Shown here piece by piece: positions 1-8,140 of a stretch of 39,526 nucleotides of DNA. Position 1 is the stretch's first letter. The number at the start of each line of letters is the position of its first letter. The translations under genes were made by a program, and so were the position numbers. Source of the DNA: Holdemania filiformis DSM 12042 (GTDB lineage: Bacteria; Bacillota_I; Bacilli_A; Erysipelotrichales; Erysipelotrichaceae); contig NZ_GG657561.1 in assembly GCF_000157995.1 (NCBI RefSeq), positions 106,882 to 146,407 on the forward strand, given 5' to 3'. Under the pieces are notes generated by a model. It ran no database searches, was not told the origin of the DNA, and was given only the letters and a program-made list of their open reading frames with translations.

Positions 1-1
1 T

Positions 2-340
2 AATCTGACCAATGTCAATATCAGCGAGCGGCTGCGGGAAATCGCGACGCTGAAAGTGTTGGGGTTCTACAATAAGGAAGTCAACACCTATGTGTATAAA
101 GAGAACGTCATTCTGACGCTGATCGGCGCTCTTGTCGGTTTGGGACTTGGCAAGATTCTGCATTTAACGATCATGGTCGTCGTCGAGCTGGACAACATCA
201 TGTTCGGCCGTGTCATTCTGCCGCAGAGCTATGGGATATCCGTCATCATCACGGTGATGTTCGCCGTGATCGTCAATCAGGTGATGAAATCCAAGCTGCG
301 CGCGATTCCGATGGTGGAATCGCTGAAATCGGTCGAATGA
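2..340 (+). CDS. FtsX-type ABC transporter permease, C-terminal fragment
   Basis: This is the 3' end of a gene whose start lies before the window; the frame is open from base 2. The fragment begins with residues NLTNVNISERLREIATLKVL, the typical junction between the extracellular domain and the penultimate membrane helix of FtsX/MacB-type permeases (ISER.RE.a.LK.LGf). A hydrophobic, glycine-rich helix follows (ILTLIGALVGLGLGKIL), then a last helix around ISVIITVMFAVIVNQ, and a short tail with the usual MVESLKSVE ending. Such permeases work with an ATPase partner in export, lipoprotein handling or peptide resistance; the substrate cannot be told from this part. The stop overlaps the start of the next gene (ATGATG/TGA), so the two are probably co-transcribed. 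Confidence 0.85.
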   Translation, partial: NLTNVNISERLREIATLKVLGFYNKEVNTYVYKENVILTLIGALVGLGLGKILHLTIMVVVELDNIMFGRVILPQSYGISVIITVMFAVIVNQVMKSKLRAIPMVESLKSVE

Positions 341-627
341 TGAACGCCTGGGTGTATATTCTGGAATGTGCGGACGGCAGCTATTACACCGGCTGGACCA
401 ATAACGTTGAAAAACGTTTTCAGGCTCACTGCACCGGCCGGGGCGCGAAATATACCCGCGCGCATCCGCCGCTGAAAATCGTTTATGTGAAAGGCTTTGA
501 AGACAAATCCGCGGCAATGAAACACGAAGCCGCGATCAAGCGGCTGACGCGGGCGCAGAAGACGGCGCTGATTGCGGAAACCGCCCCGGTAAAAATGAAA
601 AAGACGACTCCCAATGCCGCTTCCTGA
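337..627 (+). CDS. GIY-YIG domain nuclease, YhbQ/UPF0213 type
   Basis: A small, 96-residue, single-domain protein of the GIY-YIG family. The signature reads WVYILECADGSYYTGWTNN near the N-terminus, with Arg in KRFQAHCTGRGAKYT and the metal-binding Glu region in KHEAAIKRLTR. These are the features of stand-alone YhbQ-like proteins, whose E. coli member acts on DNA in vitro; the cellular role is unsettled. The start can be either of two adjacent ATG codons at 337 and 340, overlapping the stop of the permease gene by a few bases. A terminator overlaps the last codons, so this gene ends the transcript. Confidence 0.88.
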   Translation: MMNAWVYILECADGSYYTGWTNNVEKRFQAHCTGRGAKYTRAHPPLKIVYVKGFEDKSAAMKHEAAIKRLTRAQKTALIAETAPVKMKKTTPNAAS

Positions 628-646
628 GGCTTGGGAGTTTGTTTTT
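607..646 (+). terminator. Rho-independent terminator after the GIY-YIG gene
   Basis: ACTCCCAA (607-614) pairs with TTGGGAGT (631-638), extended by GCC (616-618) with GGC (628-630), followed by TTGTTTTT. The left arm lies inside the last codons of the gene, a compact arrangement. Confidence 0.8.
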
Positions 647-752
647 CAAAGGGTGAAGGAAGCGCGGAAGGATCTGTAAATCAATTTGATAATATTTTGA
701 CAATTAATGTGAAATGTTTAGCAAATAAACTGGAAAACCTCGGAAAAAGGAT

Positions 753-808
753 TATAATGAAGGCAGAAAGAGGATCTTCCTTAAGAAGATCGCAAAGGAG
801 GAGTTTTG
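753..808 (+). promoter_or_regulatory. Promoter -10, leader hairpin and RBS before the unknown gene at 809
   Basis: TATAAT stands at 753-758 with only a weak -35 (CTGGAA, 730-735). A separate TTGACA at 697-702 has no good -10 at 17 nt. A perfect 7-bp inverted repeat, GATCTTC (773-779) and GAAGATC (785-791) around a CTTAA loop, sits just before the AAAGGAGG ribosome binding site (795-802). It could be a 5' mRNA-stabilising hairpin or an operator. Confidence 0.5.
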
Positions 809-1375
809 ATGAAACAGGTCATGTACGGAATTAAAATCGTGGATGTTAACGATTTTGGCGGTTGGATTGGCTACGAGCCGGTCAAGCAGGAAATGGCAGA
901 CGTCCTGAATCATCATCTGTACCTGTTTTTCCAAAATGAATATCATATCCGTCAGTTTGCGGAGGGCCGCAAGTTTGTGATCAATGTAAACGACGAGGAT
1001 TTCCAAAAAGTCATCGGCAACGCTAAAATCTTAAAAGCAGTTGTGGAAATCGGCACGCCGTTAAGTATGAATGGTTATGTGATCAGCGCTCCGGCTTATG
1101 CCCGCAACGTTGTAAAACCGCTGAGCCGGCTGACGCATTTTGTGCCGGAGGAAAAGATTTACACGTTTGCGGATGAGGAATACAAAACACAGAAAACCGA
1201 CTTCAATTACATTACTGATCTGATGCGCCGGACATCAATCGAACAGGTCAACCAGTTGATCGGCGGGATTTCTTTCGTCAACCAGAATCTGCTTTATCAT
1301 TACCCGCATTATTTCATTCTGGGCGACGATCAGATTCAGATTCAGGACGACGATTACCAGATCGCGGGTGCTTAA
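809..1375 (+). CDS. Conserved-looking protein of unknown function, 188 aa
   Basis: I do not recognise a family. The protein is soluble, with no signal peptide or membrane segment, and has mixed alpha/beta composition (for example KFVINVNDEDF and LKAVVEIGTPLSMNGYVIS). An acidic, glutamine-rich end follows (GDDQIQIQDDDYQIAGA). The start is set at the ATG at 809 because AAAGGAGG lies 6 nt upstream; a TTG at 806 is less likely. The gene has its own promoter-like -10 and a terminator directly behind it, so it is probably monocistronic. A strong ribosome binding site suggests good expression. Confidence 0.8.
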   Translation: MKQVMYGIKIVDVNDFGGWIGYEPVKQEMADVLNHHLYLFFQNEYHIRQFAEGRKFVINVNDEDFQKVIGNAKILKAVVEIGTPLSMNGYVISAPAYARNVVKPLSRLTHFVPEEKIYTFADEEYKTQKTDFNYITDLMRRTSIEQVNQLIGGISFVNQNLLYHYPHYFILGDDQIQIQDDDYQIAGA

Positions 1376-1382
1376 GAGAATG

Positions 1383-1416
1383 AGCGGATTTTCCTCGATG
1401 AGGAAGTCCGCTTTTC
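1383..1416 (+). terminator. Rho-independent terminator
   Basis: AGCGGA (1383-1388) pairs with TCCGCT (1407-1412) and the stem continues through TTCCTC/GAGGAA around a GAT loop, ending in TTTTC. Confidence 0.8.
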
Positions 1417-1488
1417 ATATTCAGCCCCGCTGGAAAAGCGGAAACAATTCGGCGATTGTTCGGATTTGAAAGATCGCGGGCATATTGG

Positions 1489-1517
1489 TTGCGGATTCAG
1501 ACAATCCTTAGTACAAT
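1489..1517 (+). promoter_or_regulatory. Sigma-A-type promoter for superoxide reductase
   Basis: TTGCGG (1489-1494), a 17-nt spacer and TACAAT (1512-1517). The RBS AAAAGGAGG follows at 1532-1540. No PerR- or Fur-like palindrome is evident. Confidence 0.6.
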
Positions 1518-1548
1518 AGGCTCATCAAGTCAAAAGGAGGACTGTTGA

Positions 1549-1920
1549 ATGAAAATTTTACGATGCAACCACTGCGGAAATACAACCTATGTTCTGCACG
1601 ATTCATATGTACCGATGATCTGCTGCGGCGAGGAAATGCACGAGCTGATCGCCAACACCACGGAAGCGGCGCTGGAGAAACATCTGCCGGCGGTCACCAT
1701 GAACGAAGGCAAAATCGAAGTCGTTGTCGGCAGCGTTGAACATCCGATGACCGACGCCCATTATATCGAATGGATCCTGCTGGAAACGGACAAAGGCGTA
1801 CAGATTCGCCACCTGACTCCCGCAGATGCGCCGAAGGCGGTCTTTGAGATCGGTGAAGGCAAACCGCTGGCGGTTTACGAATACTGCAATCTGCATGGTC
1901 TGTGGAAGACTGAACTGTAA
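1549..1920 (+). CDS. dfx: Desulfoferrodoxin (2Fe superoxide reductase)
   Basis: Reduces superoxide to hydrogen peroxide without making oxygen, using electrons from rubredoxin-like donors; it is typical of anaerobes. At 123 residues it is the usual length. The N-terminal desulforedoxin domain keeps its four iron-binding cysteines (C6, C9, C25, C26: CNHC and CC). The catalytic domain keeps the E43-K-H45-L-P motif, H65 (HPM), H71 (AHYIEW) and C113-x2-H116 (YCNLHG), which form the square-pyramidal Fe(His)4Cys site with Glu43 as sixth ligand. It is therefore a class I enzyme with both centres intact. The ATG at 1549 follows AAAAGGAGG by 8 nt. It stands alone between its own promoter and terminator. 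Confidence 0.96.
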   Translation: MKILRCNHCGNTTYVLHDSYVPMICCGEEMHELIANTTEAALEKHLPAVTMNEGKIEVVVGSVEHPMTDAHYIEWILLETDKGVQIRHLTPADAPKAVFEIGEGKPLAVYEYCNLHGLWKTEL

Positions 1921-1936
1921 AAATCATGAAGGAATC

Positions 1937-1966
1937 GCTCCCGGCCGGGAGCTTTTTCTTTGTTTT
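1937..1966 (+). terminator. Rho-independent terminator after dfx
   Basis: GCTCCC (1937-1942), loop GGCC, GGGAGC (1947-1952), then TTTTTCTTTGTTTT. Confidence 0.9.
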
Positions 1967-2052
1967 GGCGTCAGCCATATTTCCCCGGTTGGGAAAACCT
2001 CAAAAAATGGCGGCATTTGTCTTAAACTATTCTATGCTTTACGCAAAAACTG

Positions 2053-2061
2053 TGATAAAAT
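2053..2061 (+). promoter_or_regulatory. Extended -10 promoter for pnp
   Basis: TGATAAAAT at 2053-2061 is an extended -10 (TGn plus TAAAAT). The -35 is weak. It lies about 30 nt before the pnp start, so the leader is short. Confidence 0.45.
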
Positions 2062-2092
2062 TGTAAAGGTTAACATTTAATGAGGTGAACAA

Positions 2093-4288
2093 ATGGCGAA
2101 AGAGGTATTTACATTCGACTTATGCGGCCGCAATCTGACGATTGAAACCGGAGAAATCGCAAAACAGGCAGGTGGAGCTGTCGTAGTCCGTTACCAAGAT
2201 ACAGTAGTGTTGTCAACCGCTACTGCCAACCATACTCCGAAAGATTCAGACTTCTTCCCGCTGACGGTCAGCTTTGAAGAAAAGTTGTATTCCGTCGGTA
2301 AGATTCCAGGCGGTTTTTTACGCCGCGAGGGCCGGCCGAGCGAACATGCGACGCTGACCGCGCGGATGATCGACCGTCCGATCCGTCCGCTGTTTGCGGA
2401 AGGCTTCCGCAACGAAGTTCAGGTCGTCAACACGGTATTGTCCGTCGATCAGGACTGCTCGGCGGAAATGGCCGCCATGTTCGGCGCTTCCTGTGCGCTG
2501 TGCATTTCTGACATTCCGTTCAACGGTCCGATCGCCGGCGTTATCGTCGGCCGTGTGGACGGCAAGTTCGTGATCAATCCTTCCGTTGAGGAATCAGAAA
2601 AGTCGGATATTCATCTGACGGTTGCCGGAACCAAGGACGCGATCAACATGGTCGAAGCCGGAGCGAAGGAAGTCAGCGAAGAAGAGATGATCGACGCACT
2701 GATGTTCGGTCACGATCACATCAAGATGCTTTGCGAATTCCAAGAACAGATTATCGCGAAGTGTGCGAAGCCGAAGATGGAAATCAAGCTGGACGTCGTG
2801 CCGGAAGAAATCAAGGCTGAAATCGACGAATTGGCGAAAGCGCGTCTGATCGAAGCGGTTTCGATTAAGCTGAAGCTGGAACGCTACGGCAAGATCGACG
2901 AGATTACCGACGAGATGGCAGCGCTGTTCGAGGCTCGCGAATACGCAAGCGAAAAACTGAAAGACAAAACGGTCAAGCAGGTCCGCGCGTACTGCACGGA
3001 AATCGTGGCCAACGAAGTCCGGCGTTTAATTTCCGAAGAAAAGATCCGCCCGGACGGCCGCGCTGTCGATGAACTGCGTCCATTGAACTCGCAGGTTGAT
3101 CTGCTTCCGCGCGTGCATGGCTCGGCGATGTTTACCCGCGGTGAAACGCAGGTTATGTCAGCTTGTACCTTAGGCGCGCTGGGCGACAATCAGATCATCG
3201 ACGATCTGACGGAAATTGAAACCAAGCGCTTTATGCATCACTATAACTTCCCGCCGTATTCTGTCGGGGAAACAGGCCGTATGGGTTCTCCGGGACGGCG
3301 TGAAATCGGTCACGGCGCGCTGGGTGAGAGAGCGTTGTCGGCGGTCATTCCCAGCGAGGAAGAATTCCCATACACCATCCGTTTAGTCGCGGAAGTTTTG
3401 GAATCCAACGGTTCCTCCTCCCAGGCTTCAATCTGCGCCGGGACGATGGCACTGATGTCCGCGGGCGTTCCGATCAAGGCGCCGGTGGCCGGCGTGGCGA
3501 TGGGGCTGATCAAGACCAGCGACGAGCATTACACCGTATTAACGGATATCCAGGGTATGGAAGACCACTATGGCGATATGGACTTCAAGGTTGCGGGGAC
3601 GCCGAAGGGCATCACCGCCCTTCAGATGGACATCAAGATCGACGGCATCAACCGTGCGATCCTGGAGGAAGCGCTGGCGCAGGCCAAGAAAGGCCGCGCT
3701 GAAATCATGGCGAACATGATGGCGGCGATCAGCGAACCTCGTCCGGAAGTCAGCCCGTACGCGCCGAAGATGTACCGCATGATGATTCCGGTGGATAAGA
3801 TCCGTGAAGTCATCGGCACGGGCGGCAAGATGATCAACCAGATCATCGCGGACTGCGATAACGTCAAGATCGATATTGAAGACGACGGTTCAGTGGTCAT
3901 CTATCACAGCGATAAGAACGCGATCATGAAGGCGGCGGAAACGATCAATCAGATTCTCCGCGAAGCCAAGGTCGGTGAAATCTATGACGGCAAGGTTGTC
4001 CGGTTGGAGAAGTTCGGCGCGTTTGTTGAACTGTTCCCGGGAACCGACGGTCTGCTTCATGTATCGAAGATCGATTACAAGCGGGTTGAAAAGCCGGAAG
4101 ACGTGCTGAAACTGGGCGACGTCATCAAGGTTATCGTCACGGAGATCGATGAGAAAGGCCGCGTTAATGTTTCCCATCGCGACTTGATGGAAAAGCCGGA
4201 AGGCTGGGACGAAGAACAGCGGGCGAAACGGGCTGCGCGCGAACGCCGGGACGGCGAGAAACGCGTGTTCCGGAAGCGAGAACAATAA
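2093..4288 (+). CDS. pnp: Polyribonucleotide nucleotidyltransferase (PNPase)
   Basis: A phosphorolytic 3'-to-5' exoribonuclease that degrades mRNA to nucleoside diphosphates; the family works as a trimeric ring in the cytoplasm. At 731 residues it has the standard layout: first RNase PH domain (about 12-145), all-helical linker (about 146-225), second RNase PH domain (about 320-545) with the [14 protein letters not shown] segment near 379 and the catalytic Asp in DHYGDMDFK near 486-494. A KH domain follows around 555-612, with loop IGTGGK near 573, then an S1 domain around 625-695 ([17 protein letters not shown]). A basic tail rich in Arg and Lys closes the protein. GAGGTG lies 8 nt before the ATG. 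It is followed by a terminator, so the downstream trmB is probably only partly coupled. Confidence 0.98.
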   Translation: MAKEVFTFDLCGRNLTIETGEIAKQAGGAVVVRYQDTVVLSTATANHTPKDSDFFPLTVSFEEKLYSVGKIPGGFLRREGRPSEHATLTARMIDRPIRPLFAEGFRNEVQVVNTVLSVDQDCSAEMAAMFGASCALCISDIPFNGPIAGVIVGRVDGKFVINPSVEESEKSDIHLTVAGTKDAINMVEAGAKEVSEEEMIDALMFGHDHIKMLCEFQEQIIAKCAKPKMEIKLDVVPEEIKAEIDELAKARLIEAVSIKLKLERYGKIDEITDEMAALFEAREYASEKLKDKTVKQVRAYCTEIVANEVRRLISEEKIRPDGRAVDELRPLNSQVDLLPRVHGSAMFTRGETQVMSACTLGALGDNQIIDDLTEIETKRFMHHYNFPPYSVGETGRMGSPGRREIGHGALGERALSAVIPSEEEFPYTIRLVAEVLESNGSSSQASICAGTMALMSAGVPIKAPVAGVAMGLIKTSDEHYTVLTDIQGMEDHYGDMDFKVAGTPKGITALQMDIKIDGINRAILEEALAQAKKGRAEIMANMMAAISEPRPEVSPYAPKMYRMMIPVDKIREVIGTGGKMINQIIADCDNVKIDIEDDGSVVIYHSDKNAIMKAAETINQILREAKVGEIYDGKVVRLEKFGAFVELFPGTDGLLHVSKIDYKRVEKPEDVLKLGDVIKVIVTEIDEKGRVNVSHRDLMEKPEGWDEEQRAKRAARERRDGEKRVFRKREQ

Positions 4289-4292
4289 GCTG

Positions 4293-4322
4293 ACAGCGGG
4301 TCAAATCTGATCCGCTGTTTTA
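4293..4322 (+). terminator. Rho-independent terminator between pnp and trmB
   Basis: ACAGCGG (4293-4299) pairs with CCGCTGT (4312-4318), with inner TCA/TGA pairing, then TTTTATT. Read-through into trmB is likely, as no clear trmB promoter is seen. Confidence 0.75.
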
Positions 4323-4342
4323 TTCCAAAGGAGGATTCGACA

Positions 4343-4984
4343 ATGAGAATGCGTAAAAAATCCTGGGCTGAACCCTTTTTAAAGGAAAACTCAGATTTCG
4401 TTATCGAAAAGCCGGAAGTTCGGGCCGGCCGCTGGCATGAACTGCTGGGCTGCACGCGCCTGCGGGTGGAGATCGGCAGCGGGAAGGGCGATTATTTCAC
4501 CAAAATGGCGGCGATGAACCCGGAAGAGGGCTGGATCGGCATTGAAAAAGAACATAACGTCGCTGCGGTCGCCGTAAAAAAAGCGCTCGCTCAGCCGCAC
4601 GAACACATGGCGTTCATCGCTCAGGACGCCGATCAGATCAGCACCTGGTTTGCCCCCGGGGAGATCGACGTCATCCATTTGAACTTTTCCGATCCGTGGC
4701 CGAAAAGCGGATATGCGAAGCGGCGGCTGTCGCATGCCCGGTTTCTAAAACAATATGAGACGCTGCTGAATGAAAACGGTCAGGTGATCATGAAAACCGA
4801 CAATCCGAAGCTGTTTGAGTTTTCCCTGACAGAATTTTCCAAAGAGAACTGGCTGTTGTGCGAGGTGAGCGTCGATTTCCGCCGTCTGCCCCATCCGGAA
4901 GACGCGATTACGGAATACGAACAGAAATTTATGGATCTGGGCCAGCCGATTTACCGCGCAGTTTGGCAGAAGAAAGCCATTTAA
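4343..4984 (+). CDS. trmB: tRNA (guanine-N7-)-methyltransferase
   Basis: Makes m7G46 in the variable loop of tRNA using S-adenosylmethionine. At 213 residues it is the usual length for Firmicutes. The SAM-binding motif is VEIGSGKGDYFTKMA near residues 40-55, with IGIE at the second strand. The family signature follows as LNFSDPWPKSGYAKRRLSH, where Asp and the Lys/Arg pair bind and catalyse. The C-terminal TEYEQKFMDLGQPIYRAVW is also characteristic. The ATG at 4343 has AAAGGAGG 10 nt upstream. The gene sits 54 nt after pnp across a terminator. Confidence 0.96.
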   Translation: MRMRKKSWAEPFLKENSDFVIEKPEVRAGRWHELLGCTRLRVEIGSGKGDYFTKMAAMNPEEGWIGIEKEHNVAAVAVKKALAQPHEHMAFIAQDADQISTWFAPGEIDVIHLNFSDPWPKSGYAKRRLSHARFLKQYETLLNENGQVIMKTDNPKLFEFSLTEFSKENWLLCEVSVDFRRLPHPEDAITEYEQKFMDLGQPIYRAVWQKKAI

Positions 4985-4999
4985 AAAAACCGGAAAACA

Positions 5000-5008
5000 T
5001 GATAGAAT
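5000..5008 (+). promoter_or_regulatory. Candidate extended -10 promoter for the lipoprotein gene at 5033
   Basis: TGATAGAAT at 5000-5008 fits an extended -10 (TGn plus TAGAAT). The -35 region is only A/T rich, overlapping the end of trmB. Confidence 0.4.
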
Positions 5009-5032
5009 AAACAAAACGAAGGGAGGACTTTC

Positions 5033-5794
5033 ATGCGTAAAATAACTCTGCTTCTGTTTTGCCTGTGTCTATGCGGATGCAGCGCTCAGGGCAGTCTCGA
5101 TGGCCGGCTGCAGGCGGCTTGTACGCAAGCCAGCGCACTGACGATCAATGTTCACGCCGATAACGTAAAGGATCTGTATAGTTATTATGTTGAACCGGGC
5201 GTGGGCCGGCGGAACTCGACAGCTTCCTCCAACGTCTTCGTTCTGGATAACCAGGAATTTATTATGAACCTGAATATCGCTGAAATCGTCAACGTTAAGC
5301 TTTACGATCAAACCCAGAGCGTGACGCTGCCGCAGGGCGAGCGTTGGCTGAGCGTCAGCGAGGGCGAGTTTGCCGACGTCCAGGGGCGGACGCAGAAGTA
5401 TGCCGCAGGTCTCATGGCGGCGGCGAACGGACAGGTGATGGTGATGGTGAAAACGCTGTATTTCACCTTTACCGGGTTAAGCAATGAAACCGGCGCTCCG
5501 GCGCTGGCGGGAGAAATGATCAAGATCGCCCGCACGGCTACGGTCGATGAGGACGCGGTGCTTAAGGCTTATTCATCCCGGACAAAAATCAGTTATGTGA
5601 AAGAGAATCTGAATTTATTTGAAGATGAAATTCCGGAGAACGGCCGGCTGGAAGAAATGATGCCGAACAAACCGGTGCATACCGGCGGTGATATCGACCA
5701 GAGCGGCGAAACCTTCGACGATGGCACCAGTGCCGACGATCTGCCGCTGAATGAAAACGACGACGATATCCAGACGCCGTCGGAGAGCGAATAG
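5033..5794 (+). CDS. Putative lipoprotein of unknown function, 253 aa
   Basis: The N-terminus MRKITLLLFCLCLCGCSAQ is a short lipoprotein signal, with lipobox LCGC and the modified cysteine at residue 16. The mature part (residues 17-253) is secreted and membrane-anchored. The middle holds alternating beta-type stretches (for example NVFVLDNQEFIMNLNI and VMVMVKTLYFTFTGLS). The end is strongly acidic and low in complexity (GETFDDGTSADD... to SESE), likely disordered. No enzyme motif is seen. GGGAGG lies 8 nt before the ATG. The gene lies 50 nt before the motif-repeat protein and murC, possibly one envelope-related transcript. Confidence 0.8.
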   Translation: MRKITLLLFCLCLCGCSAQGSLDGRLQAACTQASALTINVHADNVKDLYSYYVEPGVGRRNSTASSNVFVLDNQEFIMNLNIAEIVNVKLYDQTQSVTLPQGERWLSVSEGEFADVQGRTQKYAAGLMAAANGQVMVMVKTLYFTFTGLSNETGAPALAGEMIKIARTATVDEDAVLKAYSSRTKISYVKENLNLFEDEIPENGRLEEMMPNKPVHTGGDIDQSGETFDDGTSADDLPLNENDDDIQTPSESE

Positions 5795-5844
5795 GCAACA
5801 ATTTCCGCAAGGATGAATACAATGAAAAGGCAGGATGATCCCGT

Positions 5845-6489
5845 ATGATAAAAAAATTAATGTCGTTGATTTTTGAAGAAGAAGTCGTAGACGAGGTTGA
5901 GGAAGAACCGGTTCCGGTTCGCCGCAGCAATCCGGCTAAAGCGCCGGTCCAGCCTGAGGTCAAGGCGGCAGTTCCGCTTCCGCAGGAAGTCAAGGCGGTT
6001 TATCTGGACACCAAAAAAGAGAAAGAAAAGGAGCCGGCAGTGAAGAAGGAGCCTTCCAGCAAGCTGGGTAAAATGACGATTGCGGAAGATAAACCTGTAA
6101 AAAAGAAGCCGGTCCGGGTAGAACCGAAGGAAGATTATGAATTCACACCGGTGATTTCGCCGATTTTCGGTGTGCTTGGAGAAAAGAGCCAGCCGGCCAA
6201 GACGCCGGCGGTAAAGAAGGTCAGCCCGGTGAAGAGTTCACTGGGCACTGTGATTTCGCCGATTTACGGTATGGATAAGCCGCAGGAAGACAAGGTTGAG
6301 GAAATTCCGGAACGCCTGGACAAACCCGCGGCGGCCGTCAAAGAAGAACCGCTGCTCAATGTGTCGCTCGATGAGCTGCTTCAGAAGCCGCAGGAAGCTG
6401 TAGCGGGCGTCAAGGGAGATGAGGAAGGGTCTGATAAAACGGTCGTTTCGCAGAATCTGAGCTTGTTTGACGACGATCTGAATTCATAG
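5845..6489 (+). CDS. Acidic disordered protein with two VISPI(F/Y)G motifs, upstream of murC
   Basis: I do not recognise an enzyme or fold. The 214-residue protein starts with a short amphipathic or hydrophobic head (MIKKLMSLIFEEE) that could touch the membrane. A Lys/Glu/Pro-rich, low-complexity middle follows. It contains two copies of a short motif, FTPVISPIFGVL and LGTVISPIYGMD, about 33 residues apart; the DNA copies are at 6151-6171 and 6250-6270 with only one or two differences over 21 nt. A helix-like acidic end carries VSLDELLQKPQEA and NLSLFDDDLNS. It lies 13 nt before murC, the place that the DNA translocase gene sftA occupies in B. subtilis. A role as a scaffold or tether in cell division or wall synthesis is inference only. 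Confidence 0.8.
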   Translation: MIKKLMSLIFEEEVVDEVEEEPVPVRRSNPAKAPVQPEVKAAVPLPQEVKAVYLDTKKEKEKEPAVKKEPSSKLGKMTIAEDKPVKKKPVRVEPKEDYEFTPVISPIFGVLGEKSQPAKTPAVKKVSPVKSSLGTVISPIYGMDKPQEDKVEEIPERLDKPAAAVKEEPLLNVSLDELLQKPQEAVAGVKGDEEGSDKTVVSQNLSLFDDDLNS

Positions 6490-6502
6490 AGAGGGTGTTG
6501 TT

Positions 6503-7810
6503 ATGGTCTTTTTTATCGGCATCAAGGGTACGGGCATGGCGGCGCTGGCCTGCATTCTCAACGATTTAGGCATGGAAGTTTCCGGCTCGGATTTGACGAA
6601 GCACTTCTTTACGGAGGATCCGCTCATCGAACGGCATATTCCGATCCTGCCGTTTGATCCGGCGAACATTCGCGACGGGATGACGGTCATTATCGGCAAC
6701 GCCTTCAAAGAAGATTTTCCGGAAGTGGCGGCCGCCCGGTCCAATCCGAAGGTGACGTGCTATCGGTATCATGAGTATTTAGGCGCGTTGATGAAGGACT
6801 ATACGAGCCTGTGCGTGGCGGGCAGCCATGGCAAGACAACGACGACCGGGATGCTGGCGGCCATGATGGACGAAATTGCGCCGACCGGGCATCTGATCGG
6901 CGACGGGTCCGGGGAAATTCATCCGGACAGCCAATATCTGGCGGTGGAGGCCTGCGAGTACCGGCGGCACTTTCTGGCGTATCATCCGGATTACGCGGTC
7001 ATTACCAACGCTGATCTGGATCACGTCGATTATTTTAAAACCGAAGCTGATTACGCGAAAGCGTATGAGGAATTTGCCAGTCAGGTGAAGAAAGGTCTGG
7101 TTTTGTTCGGCGATGATCCGAAGGTCAGAGCGCTGCGGATCGATCCGAAGGTGACGCATTATTATTACGGCGTTGACGACGGCAATGATTTCCAGGCGGT
7201 CAACATCGTGGAAACCAGCGAGGATATGCACTTCGACGTGCTGTTTCAAGGCAAGCCGCAGGGACATTTTGATCTGCCGTTTGTCGGCCGGCATCTGTTA
7301 TGGAACAGCCTCGGCGTGATTGCGCTGGGACTGCTGGAGGGCTATACCGCCGAACAGATCGAACCCGGATTGGCGTCGTTTAAGGGGACAAAACGCCGCT
7401 TCACCATTGAGAAGCATGGCGAGAACGTCTTTGTCGATGACTATGCTCATCATCCGACCGAGGTTTCGATTACCATCGACGCCGCCCGTAAACGGTTCCC
7501 GGGCAAAAAGCTGATCGCGATCTTTAAACCGCATCGTGTATCCCGTGTTTTCCATTTTGCCGATGATTTCGCCGCGGCTTTAAAGAAAGCGGACGAAGTC
7601 TATCTGTGCGATTTTACGAGCATTGACGACAAGGAAGACGGGATCGATATTGATATTACCTATCTTCAAGAGCGGATTCCAGGCTCTAAAATTTTAAGCG
7701 AAGACGAACAGGGAGCGGCCGAATTAGCCGCGCTGGCGCCGGCAGTTTATCTGTTCATGTCCAGCAAGGACATCTACGGCTTAAGCGGACTGGTCAAACA
7801 GAAGCTGTAA
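6503..7810 (+). CDS. murC: UDP-N-acetylmuramate--L-alanine ligase
   Basis: Adds L-alanine to UDP-MurNAc with ATP, the first step of stem-peptide synthesis in peptidoglycan. The 435 residues match Firmicute MurC. The N-terminal Rossmann domain begins VFFIGIKGTGMAALA, the MurC form of the UDP-binding glycine loop. The ATP loop is AGSHGKTTTTGM near residue 105-116, the central-domain motif is NADLDHVDYF near 170, and the C-terminal domain carries VDDYAHHPTEV near 310-320, where MurC and Mpl members have a His pair. The context (envelope genes, and the ytxG-like, ccpA-like and tyrS genes downstream) and the sequence favour MurC over Mpl. The start at 6503 follows GAGAGGGTG. Confidence 0.94.
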   Translation: MVFFIGIKGTGMAALACILNDLGMEVSGSDLTKHFFTEDPLIERHIPILPFDPANIRDGMTVIIGNAFKEDFPEVAAARSNPKVTCYRYHEYLGALMKDYTSLCVAGSHGKTTTTGMLAAMMDEIAPTGHLIGDGSGEIHPDSQYLAVEACEYRRHFLAYHPDYAVITNADLDHVDYFKTEADYAKAYEEFASQVKKGLVLFGDDPKVRALRIDPKVTHYYYGVDDGNDFQAVNIVETSEDMHFDVLFQGKPQGHFDLPFVGRHLLWNSLGVIALGLLEGYTAEQIEPGLASFKGTKRRFTIEKHGENVFVDDYAHHPTEVSITIDAARKRFPGKKLIAIFKPHRVSRVFHFADDFAAALKKADEVYLCDFTSIDDKEDGIDIDITYLQERIPGSKILSEDEQGAAELAALAPAVYLFMSSKDIYGLSGLVKQKL

Positions 7811-7830
7811 TAAAATTTGATGAACGAACA

Positions 7831-7873
7831 AATCAGGAGTGTTTAGCCATGGCAATACGCTCCTGATTTTTTT
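7831..7873 (+). terminator. Rho-independent terminator after murC
   Basis: AATCAGGAG (7831-7839) pairs with CTCCTGATT (7860-7868), enclosing a GCCATGGC palindrome, then a run of T. Confidence 0.9.
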
Positions 7874-7989
7874 GCGTTTGTTTCCTGCGATGAGAAGGAA
7901 ATGTAAAAAGGTGAGGAAAATAGCCGGTTTTGAGGATTGGCTGGAAACTGAGAGGCTTGCCCGCGAGTCAGAACGGAATTTCCTGTTTT

Positions 7990-8017
7990 TTGACAATTGT
8001 TCGGTTTTGACTAAAAT
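7990..8017 (+). promoter_or_regulatory. Sigma-A promoter for oleate hydratase
   Basis: TTGACA (7990-7995), a 16-nt spacer and TAAAAT (8012-8017). It leaves a leader of about 115 nt before the ATG at 8141. The stretch 7874-7989 holds nothing else I can support. Confidence 0.7.
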
Positions 8018-8140
8018 CATGACATATTTTTCGGCCTGTCGGAATTTTATACAGCCTGTTTGGGGTGTCTATGGCCGGGGCGGACAAGAAGAAGTATGCT
8101 AAGAACGGTTAGAAAAAGAGAAACAGGAGGAATAAAAATT

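Noticed and set aside
7839-8102. Small plus-strand open frame between murC and ohyA
   Set aside because: It begins inside the murC terminator, has no RBS, and runs over the ohyA promoter.
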